Assembly (NCBI GenBank): GCA_027422505.1
Contig: JAPQWV010000493.1
Coordinates: 310,001-374,000, forward strand
Source of the DNA: Craterostigma plantagineum
Taxonomy: Eukaryota; Streptophyta; Magnoliopsida; Lamiales; Linderniaceae
Length of the DNA stretch: 64,000 bases
Reading direction: 5' to 3'
Shown: positions 9,654 to 22,943 of the stretch, piece by piece
Numbering within the stretch: the stretch's first letter is position 1
Layout: every line of letters starts with the position of its first letter
The notes under the pieces: generated by a model
What the model was told of the DNA's origin: nothing
The model's input: only the letters and a program-made list of their open reading frames with translations
Databases searched by the model: none
Made by a program: the position numbers and the translations under genes

Positions 9654-11697
9654 GTTGTTGTCTTCTTTCAACATCTCTTTGCTTTCTAAGTTTTCTTGCA
9701 ACTGAGAAAGCAACACATGTATGTCTCATATTCTTGGTCTGTCTTGCTTGACGTTGTTATGCAATTAAATTTCGACTGAAGAAAGATCAAATATTTTTCG
9801 ACGTTTTGGTTTTGGAGAGAAAATTGTAGTGTACATTGAAATGAGTGGGTTTCTAATGATTTTTCTGAAGCCCATACAATAGCAATACGACGATCCACGT
9901 ATCGTCATTAGATTTTCGAAAAGCCCATAACATTTTGTTTCCGTATCTTATATACATTTAAGTGTAGTTTGGTGTGGCGTTGACACATGTCCCATAATAA
10001 TAATTACAATAAAAATAAATATAAAATTAAAATAACCCAATTATCTTAGCTAAATAGTTAGTAAACAAACAACTATAAATAGTTAATATTTATATATAAT
10101 TAACTCCGTGCAATGCACGTGCAATTACTAGTATTTTACTATTTTCTGAGTATTTTTGTAGTAATATATGTGTATATGTAGTAAAGGAATGATGACTATC
10201 ACGGGTCATACGATGGACGTGAACAACCCACCCTTAATCAATTCCCATATCAGCAAAAAATTAAATAAAAAAAGTGGGGCACATGTTCTTTATTTTATTT
10301 GTTTTATTATGGTGACGAAACAGCAGAAGTAAGATTATAAGAATTCCACTGGCCTATTAAATACGAGTTTGTCGACTTCCTTTGTGGTAACTAAATTAAA
10401 TAATAATAATTCTTCCATGTAAAAACAAAGTTAAATTGCTAGAGTACCACAAAATTAAATCCACATAAAATTAATGGATGGACATATAAGTGTGAAGCGA
10501 AAATGAAATTAAATACACAGTACTGTACGCTGCAACCTATCGAAAGCGATAGAACAACAAACACCAATATCTTTATCAAATCCTTCAAAAGTTAAAAATA
10601 AACAGATGTTAAATAAAAAGAAAAAAAAGAATCTACCTTTCTAATTAATTCAGTCACGATGAGTCCAAAGTAAAGAAAATAATTCTGGTCAGCATTCAGA
10701 AACTTGCAGGCTGCTACGGATGCAAAAGATTTGAATTCTTGTTTTTTTTCTTCATATGACGAAATTTTTTGAAGAAAAAGAAAAACTCGAAAATATAGGC
10801 AAGCTACGCCTATTAATGATACTAAAAAGTGGCCCCTATCTATGAAAGATAAAATATTTATATTTAGACTGAGAAAAAGAAAATAATTAGTTGATATTAA
10901 AAATGAATAAAAGAACGATAATAGTCGACGATTAAACGCTTTTGGGGAGAAACGGCAGAAATACGGCTGACGGCGGCTGTGCTATAAATCTTTCCCATCA
11001 AAAAATCTTCACTTTTCACTATTTAACGTCGCTTCACCGCCGTCTAAGTCCATCTGTACATCGTACGTGTTTATCATTGCATGGCTCTGCTGTGTTTAGA
11101 AACGAAAGCATGGTCATTAATGCTTCAAAGAGCCTAATTATTGTCAGATGATTACTACATAAGATACTGTTATGATTCAAAAAACATATAAAGTTAAAAA
11201 GCTTCTGCTTTCTCTCTCTTCATTCAACGCAGTTTCTTTCTTGTGTTGAGCTAAGCTGATAATAGTCTCATGCGTGTTCGTATGTACTGCTGTACATTAC
11301 ACAATAATCCTCGCTACAAATCTGTGCCTTTGTGTTGTGGGTGCTGCAAGAAACATTTAAAGCTCGTAGCTTTTTCTCTCTCTCTCTCTGCATTAACAAC
11401 ACAACATACTGCTCTGTTTCTTTCTATGCTGTGCTTCTGCTGCTACTCTCTGCCTTACAGTTCACGCTAAACGCCTGCTCTCTGGGATACATTACATTAC
11501 ATATTAACTTTAACTCTATCTCATATGCTTATCTTTCGTAGCCCAGCACATAAGAATGGTAATGACATTGTTGCTTTAGAGAGTTTGCATTGAATGAATT
11601 AGCTCAGAAAGAGATGATTAAGACTCTGTTACTGCTTTGGAGCTCGAGGATTTTGTGAAGAAAGGGAAGCGTGTCATCACTTAGAAGAAACATAAGA
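9654..11697. other. Intergenic region between FUC1-like and ERL genes
   Basis: About 2 kb of AT-rich DNA without a supported gene. It contains a possible Helitron end at about 10128 (listed separately) and pyrimidine-rich stretches (TTTCTCTCTCTT) around 11208-11220 and 11376-11392 that probably belong to the 5' leader of the ERL receptor kinase. An in-frame stop-rich region separates these from the ERL start codon. Confidence 0.4.
9946..10131 (+). mobile_element. Possible short Helitron-like 3' end
   Basis: The stretch ends with the small palindrome CGTGCAATGCACG (about 10107-10119) followed 8 bases later by CTAG and then T. This is the order expected for a Helitron 3' terminus (hairpin, CTRR, host T). 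A 5' TC after an A is available at 9946-9947, but this end is only a guess. Between them the sequence is AT-rich and noncoding. I list it because a similar arrangement occurs in the pectinesterase intron. Confidence 0.3.
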
Positions 11698-14600
11698 ATG
11701 ACATTGAGTTCGATGATTTTCGTTGTGGTGTTCTTGCTCGTGCTTCCACTTGCTTCAACTCTTAGTGACGAAGGTTGTCTTTTTTTTTTTCCTTTCTTTT
11801 TTACACCCTCTCTATAGACTATTGTTATCGTAACTTTGGCTTTCCATGGGATGGGAGTTGTCTTCTCCGTACATTCTCGTGAAGAACGTGATTTTTCATT
11901 ACTCAGACCTTTGCAAGTCTTGATTCATCTTTTTCGGAAAGTTCCAAACTTTTTCGACATTTTTGCAAAATGCAATCATTGGAGAGGCGACGAAGGGTTT
12001 TCAATACCATCATCTACTCACCATTTCCTTATACTTATGTTTCATCTGAAAAAATACTCTGTTTGTAAGCTGTGTTCGCTGTCTATGTGTAACTAAATAC
12101 AGCACTGTTTTTTACAGGAAAAGCATTGATGTCCATCAAAGCTTCATTCAGCAACGTGGAAAATGCGCTCCAAGACTGGGACGAGGCTCACAACGGCGAC
12201 TACTGTTCTTGGCGCGGCGTGTCTTGCGGCAATCTTTCCACGTCCGTCGTTGCCTTGTACGTTTTCTCCTCTGTGTCGCCATGACTATCCAGATCTCATA
12301 AAGATTTCATTTTTGGTTTGTTGTAAACCCTACCCTTCCTCTCGAAATGATAGGAACTTGTCGTATCTGAGCTTGGCTGGGGAGATTTCACCTGCAATTG
12401 GCGATTTGAGGAGCCTACAAATCCTGTTAGTATTAGCAGACAAACACCACCTATATGATTATCCCATGTCCTTATTATTCTTGTTTTTCTTACCCTTCTG
12501 ACATTATGTATTTAACTGGGCAGAGACCTTGAGGGTAATAAGCTGACCGGTCAAATCCCAGATGAGATCGGCAACTGTGTTTCTCTTGTAATACTGTGAG
12601 TTCTACGTCCACTGTTAGCATCCATCCACAGTGACTGATGATGAGCTAGTTCTTTGTCTGAACATATTTTCTTGTCCTCAGTGACCTGTCGGAAAATTTG
12701 CTTGAAGGAGGCATACCATTTGCAATCTCTAAGCTGAAGCAACTCGAGCTACTGTGAGTCGATCCGTTAAGCTTTGCTCCCCCAATTCTCATCCACTGTG
12801 AACTTTGTTTGGTTTAGTAGCAAAACTGTGTATAAATGCAACAAACTCCTTTCTTAGGAGTCTGAAGAACAATCAGCTAACTGGTCCAATACCTTCAACA
12901 CTCACCCAAATTCCTAATTTGAAAACACTGTAAGCGATGCTCTTTTATATCTTTCGGTCACCCCATTTATTGATTCATTGTGTTTTTTCGATGCCTCAGT
13001 GATCTCGCTCGCAATCAGCTGACCGGAGAAATACCAAGGCTGATATACTGGAATGAAGTCTTGCAATATCTGTAATGACTGCTCTTGCATTGTCCTAATT
13101 GTTTCGCATTTCTTATTTATTCGTCCGTAATATTGTTCGATATCTGGGGCAGAGGTTTGCGGGATAATTTGTTGACTGGCACATTATCCCCCGACATGTG
13201 TCAACTCACCGGCCTTTGGTACTTGTAAGTAGTCACAAACTCAACCTACTTCTTTGTCATAGAATTCATGCTTTGCAGTTATTCCATTGCTGCATTGCTT
13301 ACAGTGATGTTCGAGGCAATAATCTCACGGGTCCTATACCAGACAATATTGGTAACTGCACAAGCTTTGAGATACTGTAAGTTTGTTCTCGAAAAGCTAT
13401 TCTTCTCCATTTCTTGCTTGAACTGTTCAGTTTGACAGAAAGTTCAAATCTTTGTCTGCAGGGATATATCTTACAATCAGATCACTGGCGAGATTCCATT
13501 TAACATAGGTTTCCTTCAAGTTGCTACCTTGTAAGCCTATTCATACTCTTTCCAGCTGTAATAATAATCATCATTCATGTGAATCTGCGGTCTATCTTCG
13601 ACAGGTCTCTCCAAGGGAATATGCTTACTGGGGAGATACCTGAAGTGATTGGTCTGATGCAAGCTCTTGCTGTGCTGTAAGTTAATTCTATTTCATTCAT
13701 TTACTCAACATTTTTCCTTGAAGTGCTTCTTTTCTGATGTTTTGTTTACTCTCAGAGATCTGAGTGAGAATCAATTGGTTGGTCCAATCCCGTCGATTCT
13801 CGGGAACTTATCATACACTGGAAAGCTGTACGCTTCTGTTGTGTTTCAGACCTTGCAAAGTTCTTCGTTCTCTGCATCATCTAAACCACTTTATGACCAT
13901 ACTGTTTAGGTACCTTCATGGGAACAAACTCAACGGGCCTATCCCGCCTGAGCTTGGAAATATGTCAAAGCTTAGCTATTTGTGAGATATCGATACCTTT
14001 ATTATATACGATGTGAATTTTATCGTATCAAACCATACTATCTTCTAATTTACGCATCTTTGAAGGCAACTTAATGACAACCAGCTCTCTGGCAGTATCC
14101 CTGCTGAACTCGGGAAGCTAGAACAACTTTTCGAACTGTGAGTTCTCTGTTTCGTTCTGAAGAGTTTCTGTTTTCAATCTGCATAAATTTGAATTTATTC
14201 GGCTTATACCTTTTTTCTCCAGGAATCTGGCGAATAACCTTCTACAAGGACCCATACCCGAAAACATAAGCTCGTGCTCTGCACTGAACCAGCTGTGAGA
14301 CAGTCTCCAATCCTCAAGTGCTGTGCAATAAAAGCCCACTTTTTTTTCTGTGAAAAAGCTGATCTTTCTGTTGTGTTTTTTTTTTTAATAGAAATGTGCG
14401 CGGAAATCATTTAAATGGATCTATTCCGTCTGGCTTGAAGCACCTTGAGAGCCTAACGTATCTGTAAGAAAAACGATTCTCGTTGACTTGTTTCTTGCCA
14501 CCCTTACAAATTTACAAGATTGTCTCAAACCGTACATCAGGAACCTGTCGACTAATGAATTTACGGAAAATGTACCTGTCGAGCTAGGTCACATAGTCAA

Positions 14601-17064
14601 TCTCGATACACTGTGAGCTTCCCTCTTTAAATTATGTCAAGCTTTTCTCTATTTCCGTTTCTTCTCTTATGGAATGCCGTTCGTCTCTTTTATGCCTTAG
14701 GGACCTTTCGAGCAACCATTTCTCAGGGTCGATTCCTGCCTCTATTGGTGGCTTGGAGCATCTTCTCAATCTGTAAGGACTTGCAAGGTCGTTTAATAAC
14801 TTCAAGGAGAGAAAAAACTGATGTTTGATATACGTTTTTTTTTTCATCCCCTCATTTAGGAACTTGAGCCGCAATCTTCTTGTCGGTTCGATCCCTGTTG
14901 AATTTGGAGATCTAAGAAGCTTACAGACATTGTGAGCTACTGCTGTACTTAGCAAATATTCTGCATATTTTCTGTATTCTCTTAGACGGCTGTTAATTAT
15001 GAAAAACGTTGTGATATTACAGGGACATGTCCTTCAACAAGCTGTCTGGAGATATCCCTAAAGAATTCGGCCAGCTTCAAAATCTTGCCACACTGTATGT
15101 AAACACTAGAAATTGTTATTCTTCACCCTGTTGCTGCGAATGATCTGCAATATGATTTTAATCTCTTACAACCTCAGTATCTTGAATAACAACGATATGA
15201 GCGGGAGGATACCTGATCAGCTGACAAGCTGCCTTAGTCTCGAAAAGCTGTGAGTAGTCTGATTCCTTTCGTAGCGTTCGACTTGAGCTGCTGTTTTGCT
15301 GTGCTGATTTCTCGCGTTTTTTTTCCCTATTTATCCAGCAATATTTCTTACAACAACTTCTCTGGCTCGGTCCCTGTAGGCAGAAACTTCTCGCTTTTGT
15401 CACCAGATAGGTAACATAGTTTACAAAGCTTATGCTTCGGTTAGACTGCTACTACTGAATGACATCGCTTTTTTTGTCAGCTTCATCGGGAATCCCTTGT
15501 TATGCGGTCACTGGTTGGGCTCTATATGCGATCCATATCCTTCGAAACCCAAAGGTAGTTCTGATTAGTAGAATTTCGATTTCTTGATCAGATTTTAACT
15601 GTTCCCTCGTTCTCTTCTCTACACAGTCATTTTCTCCAGGACTGCAATTCTCTGTATCATACTCGGCTGCTTTACTGCGTTCTTGATAATAATACTCACT
15701 CTGTACAAATCCAACCAGCAGACGAACAGTTTCGCCAAGGATTCTGACAAAGCTACCCAAGGTTGTAGCGAACCGTACATTCGTCTCTCAACATGCGCTT
15801 AGGCTCTAAATCTTTTTTTTTTTTTGCCCTTTTTGTGTAAATAAGGTTCTTCCAAACTGGTTGTTCTCCACATGGACATGGCTCTACACACGTACGAAGA
15901 CATCATGAGGCTCACCGAGAATCTGAGCGAGAAGTACATAGTCGGGTACGGAGCTTCGAGCAGTGTATACAAATGCGTGTTGAAAAATTCCCGTCCCATT
16001 GCAGTCAAGCGAATCTATCCTCAGTATGCCAACGACGGCCGCGAGTTCGAGACAGAGTTAGAGACTGTCGGGAGCATAAGACACAGAAACCTTGTCAGCC
16101 TTCATGGATACGCTTTATCTCCCGTGGGAAATCTGCTGTTCTACGATTACATGGAAAATGGTTCTCTTTGGGATCTTCTCCACGGTAATGTTGCCTCTCT
16201 GCCATTTCTCAAGTACTGGGGCGATTCTTCTTTCTCATCTTTTTTAATAGCAGGTCGATCGAGGAAGGTGAAGCTGGACTGGGAAGCACGTCTGAAAATA
16301 GCCATTGGAGCTTCACAGGGACTATATTACCTGCACCACGACTGTAACCCGAAAATCATTCACAGGGACATCAAATCGTCCAATATACTGCTCGACGAGA
16401 ACTTCGAAGCCCACCTCTCCGATTTCGGAATCGCCAGGTGTATCCCCGATGCAAAGACGCACGCCTCGACCTACGTTCTTGGCACTATAGGCTACATTGA
16501 CCCAGACTATGCAAGGACTTCGAGGCTGACTGAGAAATCAGACGTTTACAGCTTTGGGATCGTTCTTCTCGAGCTGTTGACTGGGAAAAAAGCTGTAGAC
16601 AATGACTTGAACTTACATCAGATGGTATAGAGACTGAAGCACATAAACACATGCATGCAGATATTCCGACATAAACAAACATAAGTAAACTTACATCGCC
16701 ATGTCTGATGTTTCAGGTTCTTGCTAAGGCAGACGAAAACACGTTAATGGAAGCAGTTGATCCCGAGGTATCTGTTACATGCGTAGAACCGTCTCATTTG
16801 AAGAAAACTTTTCAGCTGGCGTTGCTCTGCACAAAGCATCATCCATCTGAGAGGCCAACGATGCATGAAGTATCGAGAGTTCTCGAGTCTCTATCACCGC
16901 ATGAGCCAATTCCTCCTAAGAGTGTCGACTATACGAAGTTACTCAATGGTAAAGGGCAGTCCCATTTGCTGCAGAAAGAGGCTCAGCGGCAACAAAGTGA
17001 TCATTCGTCGGATGCTGATTGGTTTGTGAGATTCAGGGAAGCGATTTCCAAGAACAGTATGTGA
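11698..17064 (+). CDS. ERL1: LRR receptor-like kinase of the ERECTA family (ERL1/ERL2-like)
   Basis: Membrane receptor kinase that in Arabidopsis perceives EPF/EPFL peptides and controls stomatal patterning and organ growth. About 27 exons; most LRR exons are 72 nt and encode exactly one 24-residue leucine-rich repeat (for example 12524..12595). Parts in order: signal peptide (exon 1, 11698..11773), LRR N-cap with the CSW..V.C pair, about 20 LRRs, C-terminal pair (NPLLCGHWLGSIC), one transmembrane helix (AILCIILGCFTAFLIIILTLY, near 15650-15705), and a Ser/Thr kinase with GYGASSSVYK, IAVKR, IIHRDIKSSN, DFGIA and GTIGYIDPDYARTSR. All kinase residues needed for activity are present. The C-tail ends WFVRFREAISKNSM as in ERL proteins. 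The intron at 16185..16253 is only 69 nt, in phase and stop-free. It is convergent with U2AF65, stops 280 bases apart. Confidence 0.93.
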
Positions 17065-17345
17065 TGCGAACCCAAACACTGTTTTTCTTTATATTTTGGC
17101 TCTGTATGGTACATCGAGGCAACTATCGTCCGCTGTCCTAATATGGTTCTCTAGCCACGAATGGCTATGTTTTTGTCTATTCAGCTGTGTAATGAATCAT
17201 AATTTCACAGAAGGGTTTCATCAGATAACAAAAGTATGGGCATGTATGCTTACTACAGAAGAGGCAAAGCTAAACATATCCTCGCAAGAAATGAAATTAG
17301 CACTCAAGATGAAAAAACAGAGAAGGGACCTAATAGATAACAGAA

Positions 17346-20300
17346 CTAAGCACTGTAATCTCCAGCGAAGAACTTATTTTCAGGATAAAACACTGCTATG
17401 ACTTCATTTCCTCCAAATTTTCTACCGTGAAGACCTTGTCGAGCTTTTGAAGCGCCTTCACTGTCTGCGTACTCCAGAAATACCTTCAAGAAATGAGAAG
17501 AACAGTTAGAACCTTAAAAAATAATAATAGATGATAAGAATGGGGACAACCTTGCCAACGCCAGGAGGCATTTCTCCACTAGGAAGTGGGCGTGGAATCA
17601 CCACATTTGCCAAGGAACCTGAAAAAAAAAGACTAAAAAGTGACACGACCAGAATACTATGTCCAATATTTTCAAAAACGAGTGGGTGTGGTGCGAATTA
17701 TCTAAATAGTGGGAGGTGAAACCACGAACTATCTAAATAGTGGGAGGTGAAACCAGAACTGGTATTCCAGGCAAAAAAAGTAACTACCAAACTTGGCGCA
17801 TTCCATTCTCATGTCTTCTAATATATCTTCATAGTCATCATCGTTTTTAAGTTCATCGGGGTCAACCACCTGTGTCAGGCATACGACCTTGGTTGCCGGG
17901 GTGATATTAGGTGCTAACATCATTTTCTGCAGCCCACAAGAAAATCAGAGAACATAAAAGAGGGGAAATTGAACAAAGGAAAAACCGTTCAGAAACTTTC
18001 CATTAAAAATGCAACAATTGCATTGCGTATAAAGAGAAAGAAAGGACATAAGCATATCCCCCAAACCTGCAAAGCTATCTGTTGTTGAGCATGCAACAGT
18101 ACGCTCTCTTGCTCGGGATTGGGTTGTGTTGTGGCCTGGTTAGCACGTTTGACAGTAAGTGTCTTGTCTCCCATTTTAATCCCATTGAGGGCGGCACAAG
18201 CAATATCAGTAACTGAAGTATCCATATATACGCAAAATGCATATCCTTTGGAGTTCCCTGTCTCTCTATCTTTAACTAGATCGAAGCCACGGAGAGGTCC
18301 AAAGGATTCCAACAGCTCCCTGACCTGTGCTTCTGTGAAATAATATGGTAAGCCACCCACGAAAAGTCGGTCAGGACCTTCAAGGCCATTAGCAGATCCT
18401 GGTGTCAGCCCAACAGCAGCAAGGTTGAGGTTCGGGTTAGGTTGACTAGGGCCTAGGGTAGCAGCCAACGTGGGGTTATAGTCACTTGGTCTTCTCACTT
18501 TAACAGGCGCACCCTGAGAAATTATTTTAATTTACTTGGTGGCGGTTCATTCAGATGAAATGCGGAGCAGTTGATCTTGATCATGATGATCTCAAAACAC
18601 AAACACGGTCTGAAATTTCAAGAAAGTTTCTAAGATGCCGATTACCTCAAAGATTATGCCATCTAGAGCCATTGCATTACTAGCTTCTTCAACGGACCGC
18701 ATCTCGACGAAAGCAAACTTCTTCTCATGGTTTATGTAGACATTTACCACAGCATCTCCTAAAATTAAACAGATGTTATTCATGTGGCATAGCACAATGT
18801 AAAATTTAATTATGGTCACAAGGTGACTAACCTGGACCAGCAGTGTTTCCTCCGATAGCTGCCATAACATGGCTAAAGAAAGTTGCTACAGACTGCCATC
18901 AGAAGAAAACAAATCAAACAGAAAATAAGGAAAGAATCGGTTCATCCATTGGGCAGAAAAAAATATGCTCAAATATATGGGTCCTGCTGTTTGAGAGGGA
19001 ACTTATTATTACCTGTTCATTAGCAGTCGACGAAAGACCACCCACATAAATCCGCCGAGCATGTCTTGTCGCCTGACAAATAATTGAACAAAATAATTAA
19101 ATAACGACAATTGACAAGCAACATGAATTACATTTGACGTAAAACTAACCTGCTGAGTCATAGCCTGCACAGGAATGACAGGGAGAGCTCCAAACTGCAG
19201 TAAAATGGAAATAATTCATATAAGCTACAAAAATAGACGAATAATAAGCAGAAAGCAGGAAAAACCTGTAATGAAGCCATTGGTAACATGTTCGGGAGTA
19301 TTCCAGGAATAGAGGGAGTAGTTCCAGGCAGCTGACCTGTGAGGGCTAAGCCAATTTATGTCTTAACATACGAAGTCGTAGGGAGACCAAAAAACTCAAA
19401 TAATCTTTGCCTCGGCTGTTATTCAGATTTTACTCCAGTAATCAAACTGTACAACTCTAATTAAATGGTCATAAAACTGTCCATAAATTTGAAATAACCG
19501 CCAAATATGTGAATGCTGGTTGAAGATGGATAGGACCTGTTCTTGCTCTTCCAAAATGAGCTACAGAAATCAGCTCACGCCCATTGTCGGCACAGTGGGG
19601 CTAGTAACCCAATATTGCTCTTTTAGAACTTAATGTAGGACATACAAAACAAACAAAGAAACACCAAACACAAGAAAACCAAAAACCCTCTCAGTTTCAA
19701 TTGGCAAAGTTATATAGTTAAACTGAAAAATGAATTGACAGTCCGGGACTGTGTATCATAAAGAAAAAAATTGAAAACCTTGTGTCTTATAAAAAAGAAA
19801 ACATTAATTTAATATGGACATTGGACAAACCATCAATACCAAACCAAAAATCATTATGCTAATAGATGAATTCTAGAAAACATTAAGATGAACCTGCAGT
19901 GCTGACAGCAGCAGCAGCCGGGAGCATTACAGAAGGAGGTGCCATGTCAAAACCACTTCTCCTTTTGCTGCAAAGTTTTGACAATTAGAAGCATGTGTAC
20001 AAACATAAGCGTGACACAATCGTACGGCAAGTTTTTCACGTTGATCATTACGACTTTGATAGCTTTCTCAACATGAAACAACCACAAGAAATGGCAGAAA
20101 CCTTGTGACATAATACCTTTTGGAACGCGAGCGGGACCGAGAGCGTGATTTTGATCTATGCTCAGATCTGGATTTGGACGGAGATCTTGATCTATGCCTG
20201 CGTAGGTGTCTATCCTCCCTGTCTTTGTCATGTTCTTTGAGCCTGCTAGTGATAGTTGATTACAATACATCACAAGGGAACGAGAATATTTGCTGGCAAA

Positions 20301-21226
20301 CGAGGAAGCCATATATCTGACGCATTAAGCCTACGGCTGCTAAATTGAACTCAGGTATTTGACAAATTAAAAGTAGTGTAGGATTCAGTAGCTATCAGGC
20401 AGTGTATAAAAGATAGGCAGAATGACCATTGACGATGCGTAAACAACATAAGAAGTTAGGTATTTCACCTATTGTAGTCTCGGCTTCTATGTCGATCATC
20501 ATCTGTATCATCCCTCTCCCTCTTTCTATCTATCCTTTCACTTCGATCCTTGTGGCGGTCTCGGTGATGATCATATTCCATGTCCCGATCTGTCTCCCTG
20601 TCTCTATATCTTTCTCTATCTCTATCTCTATCTTTATCTCTGTCCCTCTCCCTCTCTCTGTCCCTCCCCTTCTCTTGTTCTCGGTCCTTATCTCTGTCCC
20701 TTTCCCTACCTCTATCGCGGCCTCTATCTCTTTCCTTCTCCCTGCTTCTTGAGAGATCTCTCTCCCCATCTTTTACATGGTCCCGAGACCCATTCTGCAT
20801 AAAATAGGATATCTTAATTTTCGGGGACAAAAAAAGTTAAATAACAGAAAATGCGGAATCTAAATATTAGCAACTATCCGGTGAAGAAAACACAGGTAGT
20901 TGTACACATCAAATGAAACAAACAACCGAACCGTCAATTTTCCTGGTATAGTAGATGCTGCAATCCATATAGTCATACCATACTCAATTCGATGGAATTG
21001 TTTGATTTGATCTTCCGGAGATTTCTACACTTTTGCATGTGAGGGATAATTTTTTGGTCTTGTCCAGTCATTAATAACTTGATATGAAAACTGATAATGA
21101 CCATCAAATCGGGCAAATACGAACTGAAAGTTGGCATTGACAAACCTTAGATCCAAAAGTTGATCCTTTGAGGTCCACACCAGCAGCTTCTGGGGACTCT
21201 GGCCCATCAAATTCATTGTTTGACAT
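17346..21226 (-). CDS. U2AF65: Splicing factor U2AF large subunit (U2AF65)
   Basis: Large subunit of the U2 snRNP auxiliary factor, which binds the polypyrimidine tract and branch region of introns in the nucleus. About 12 exons. The start ATG (21226..21224) sits directly after an acceptor, so the first exon is untranslated (donor near 21700). Parts in order: short acidic head [16 protein letters not shown], an RD/RE-dipeptide-rich exon (about 20796-20469), an SR-dipeptide exon (about 20233-20119), a proline linker, RRM1 ([15 protein letters not shown] ... [18 protein letters not shown]), RRM2 ([17 protein letters not shown] ... GYAFCVYMD) and the C-terminal U2AF-homology motif ([13 protein letters not shown] ... 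[36 protein letters not shown]). It stops at 17348..17346 after DYSA. Very close to Arabidopsis U2AF65A/B. A 28-A run lies in the 5' UTR intron. Confidence 0.93.
17698..17757. repeat. Two-copy tandem repeat, about 31 bp, in a U2AF65 intron
   Basis: The unit around TATCTAAATAGTGGGAGG is present twice in direct succession, with near-identical copies. It lies in the intron between the last RRM-like exons of U2AF65, close to the 3' splice site read on the minus strand. It is probably a slippage duplication. Confidence 0.75.
20580..20765 (-). repeat. Hexanucleotide-like repeat encoding RD/RE dipeptides
   Basis: On the minus strand, GA-rich triplet pairs (AGAGAT/GAGAGG/GACAGAG type) are iterated through the RD/RE domain of U2AF65. 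The plus strand therefore reads as a TCTCTA/TCTCTG repeat. The domain is a charged, disordered region that can change length by slippage. Confidence 0.7.
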
Positions 21227-21394
21227 CTGGGATTGAGAATTAAAATTGATGCAAAAAGCTTCAGAAACACTTCTCTAAACTGAGAAAATCAAAAGTAAAA
21301 TCCATAGTAAAATTGAGGAGTTCAGTAAACAGAAGAACAGATGGTCATTGTTATGACCATCTTCCAAGGTCCTTACGGAATCACATCAGGAAAT

Positions 21395-21397
<3 letters not shown>

Positions 21398-21425
<28 letters not shown>
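21398..21425. repeat. Poly-A tract (28 nt)
   Basis: An uninterrupted run of A in the inferred 5' UTR intron of U2AF65 (a poly-T on the transcribed strand). It is prone to length variation and assembly error. Confidence 0.9.
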
Positions 21426-21700
21426 CACTAAATTTGCCATGACAAGACAACCAGTTAATTCACAAATTTCGAAGTAACATATTCAACATAAGTAAAGGTG
21501 AATTTTATTTCCTAATTAGAAAAACCGAAGCTTAAACGAGCACCAACATTCATAATTACAAAAAAAGACTTCAAATGAAGAACTGGAATAAAATCAATTA
21601 CCCAAACATAAAATAAAGGATCGAAATCACAGATCAAAAGACATCACCGATACATAAGTTAAAAAAAGAAAAAAGCGAACTTCAGATAAGCGATCACCTG

Positions 21701-22943
21701 TTTCAGCTCAAAACCAGCTTCTGTACGATTCGATGTACTTTTAGAACTCAAACCGTGCGCCCAGCTAGGAATTACCGTCGATATTTCCAAGCTGTAGTTT
21801 ATCTTTTTTCTTTTGCCGTGCAGCTCTATCCAGGTCAAGAGGCGATGATGCTGTCGACAATAAAACCGTTTTGTTTATTTCAGATGTTTTCTCTAATTTT
21901 CCAAATTTTTTTCGTCTAAGGGTGAAATCAGTCATTTGCCAAAAAGCCCATTCAACCTAAACTAAGCCCGTACTCAGGCCCACGTTGAGGTCGATAAAAC
22001 GCACAAACCCTAATCCAATCTTCAAATAGCAGATCGGCGAGACCATTGAGCAGAGTAAATTTTGGAGGAATCCTCGAATTTTTCTTTTGTCATGATCCAT
22101 TATCAGCATCTTCCGTGATTTCATCTGTTTTCAGAGATACGATCATCATCGACAGATGAAGTTACTAAAAGGATGCCAAATCGAAATTACGAGGTACTTA
22201 TGGACGCGCAGTTCTTAGTCTGAACGAGTGGGTTCCTGCGTTTTCTCGTAGGTTCCACACTCCACGTCTCAGGTCGTTTCTTCCGATTGGGCACGAATTT
22301 TGGATTCTTCAGAAGAAAAAATTGGAAAAGGTTCAACTTTTTTTACAATCTTTTCTCGTCTGTGTTAGCTTAAGCTCGATGATGATTGATTTGCTTTAAC
22401 CACACCGAAGGAGGTTCTGGTTTTTTTACTCCTATTCGATTGTTGGCTGTGTTGTATTTGCTCGGCGATGGTCTGATGAGTCTTTTCTGTATTGTTATGG
22501 TTAAGACGAAGACTTTGTTGCTGAGTGGCTTTCAATCGTCTTGGGATAGAAATCCTTTGGTAACCTCTTGTGTGGAAAAAACATGGCCTTTCACTGAGAG
22601 CTTTCGTCGTTTTTATCATCGCTTTTATAGAAAAAAACCCTTAAACAAGTATGTAATTTCTCACAATTTTCGCGTAAAGAAATATCAGGTTTCAGTCTAC
22701 ATCAAGAAAGAAAGATTGATCCCTGCATAGCATATAGACGAATTGATAAGAGAATCATCTCACTACATTAAGAAAGAAGAGAACCAAAGGACAATGATGA
22801 CCAAATAATTCCATTCCACGGTGGATCATAGAACCTCTTAACTTAATTCAATCAATCTGCATTCAAGTAAAATGGCCCAAGCTAAGTCAGGCAAGTGATG
22901 GATTACTGTAAGAAAGTAACCAAACAGAACTCAGGGACAAGAC
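21701..22943. other. Region between U2AF65 and ClpT1 with telobox and unassigned short ORFs
   Basis: The U2AF65 5' exon probably lies at about 21700-21850. Just beyond, the plus strand has GGCCCA-type motifs (21980-21990) and a telobox-like AAACCCTAA at 22007-22015, both common in promoters of housekeeping plant genes. A plus-strand transcript might start near 22030. A 20-codon ORF starts at 22157, and a 114-codon open frame covers 22386-22730 with no recognisable family. I cannot support a protein-coding gene here. Confidence 0.4.

Noticed and set aside
22386..22730. 114-codon open frame on the plus strand
   Set aside because: No recognisable domain, low-complexity composition, and no splice or promoter evidence that it is coding.
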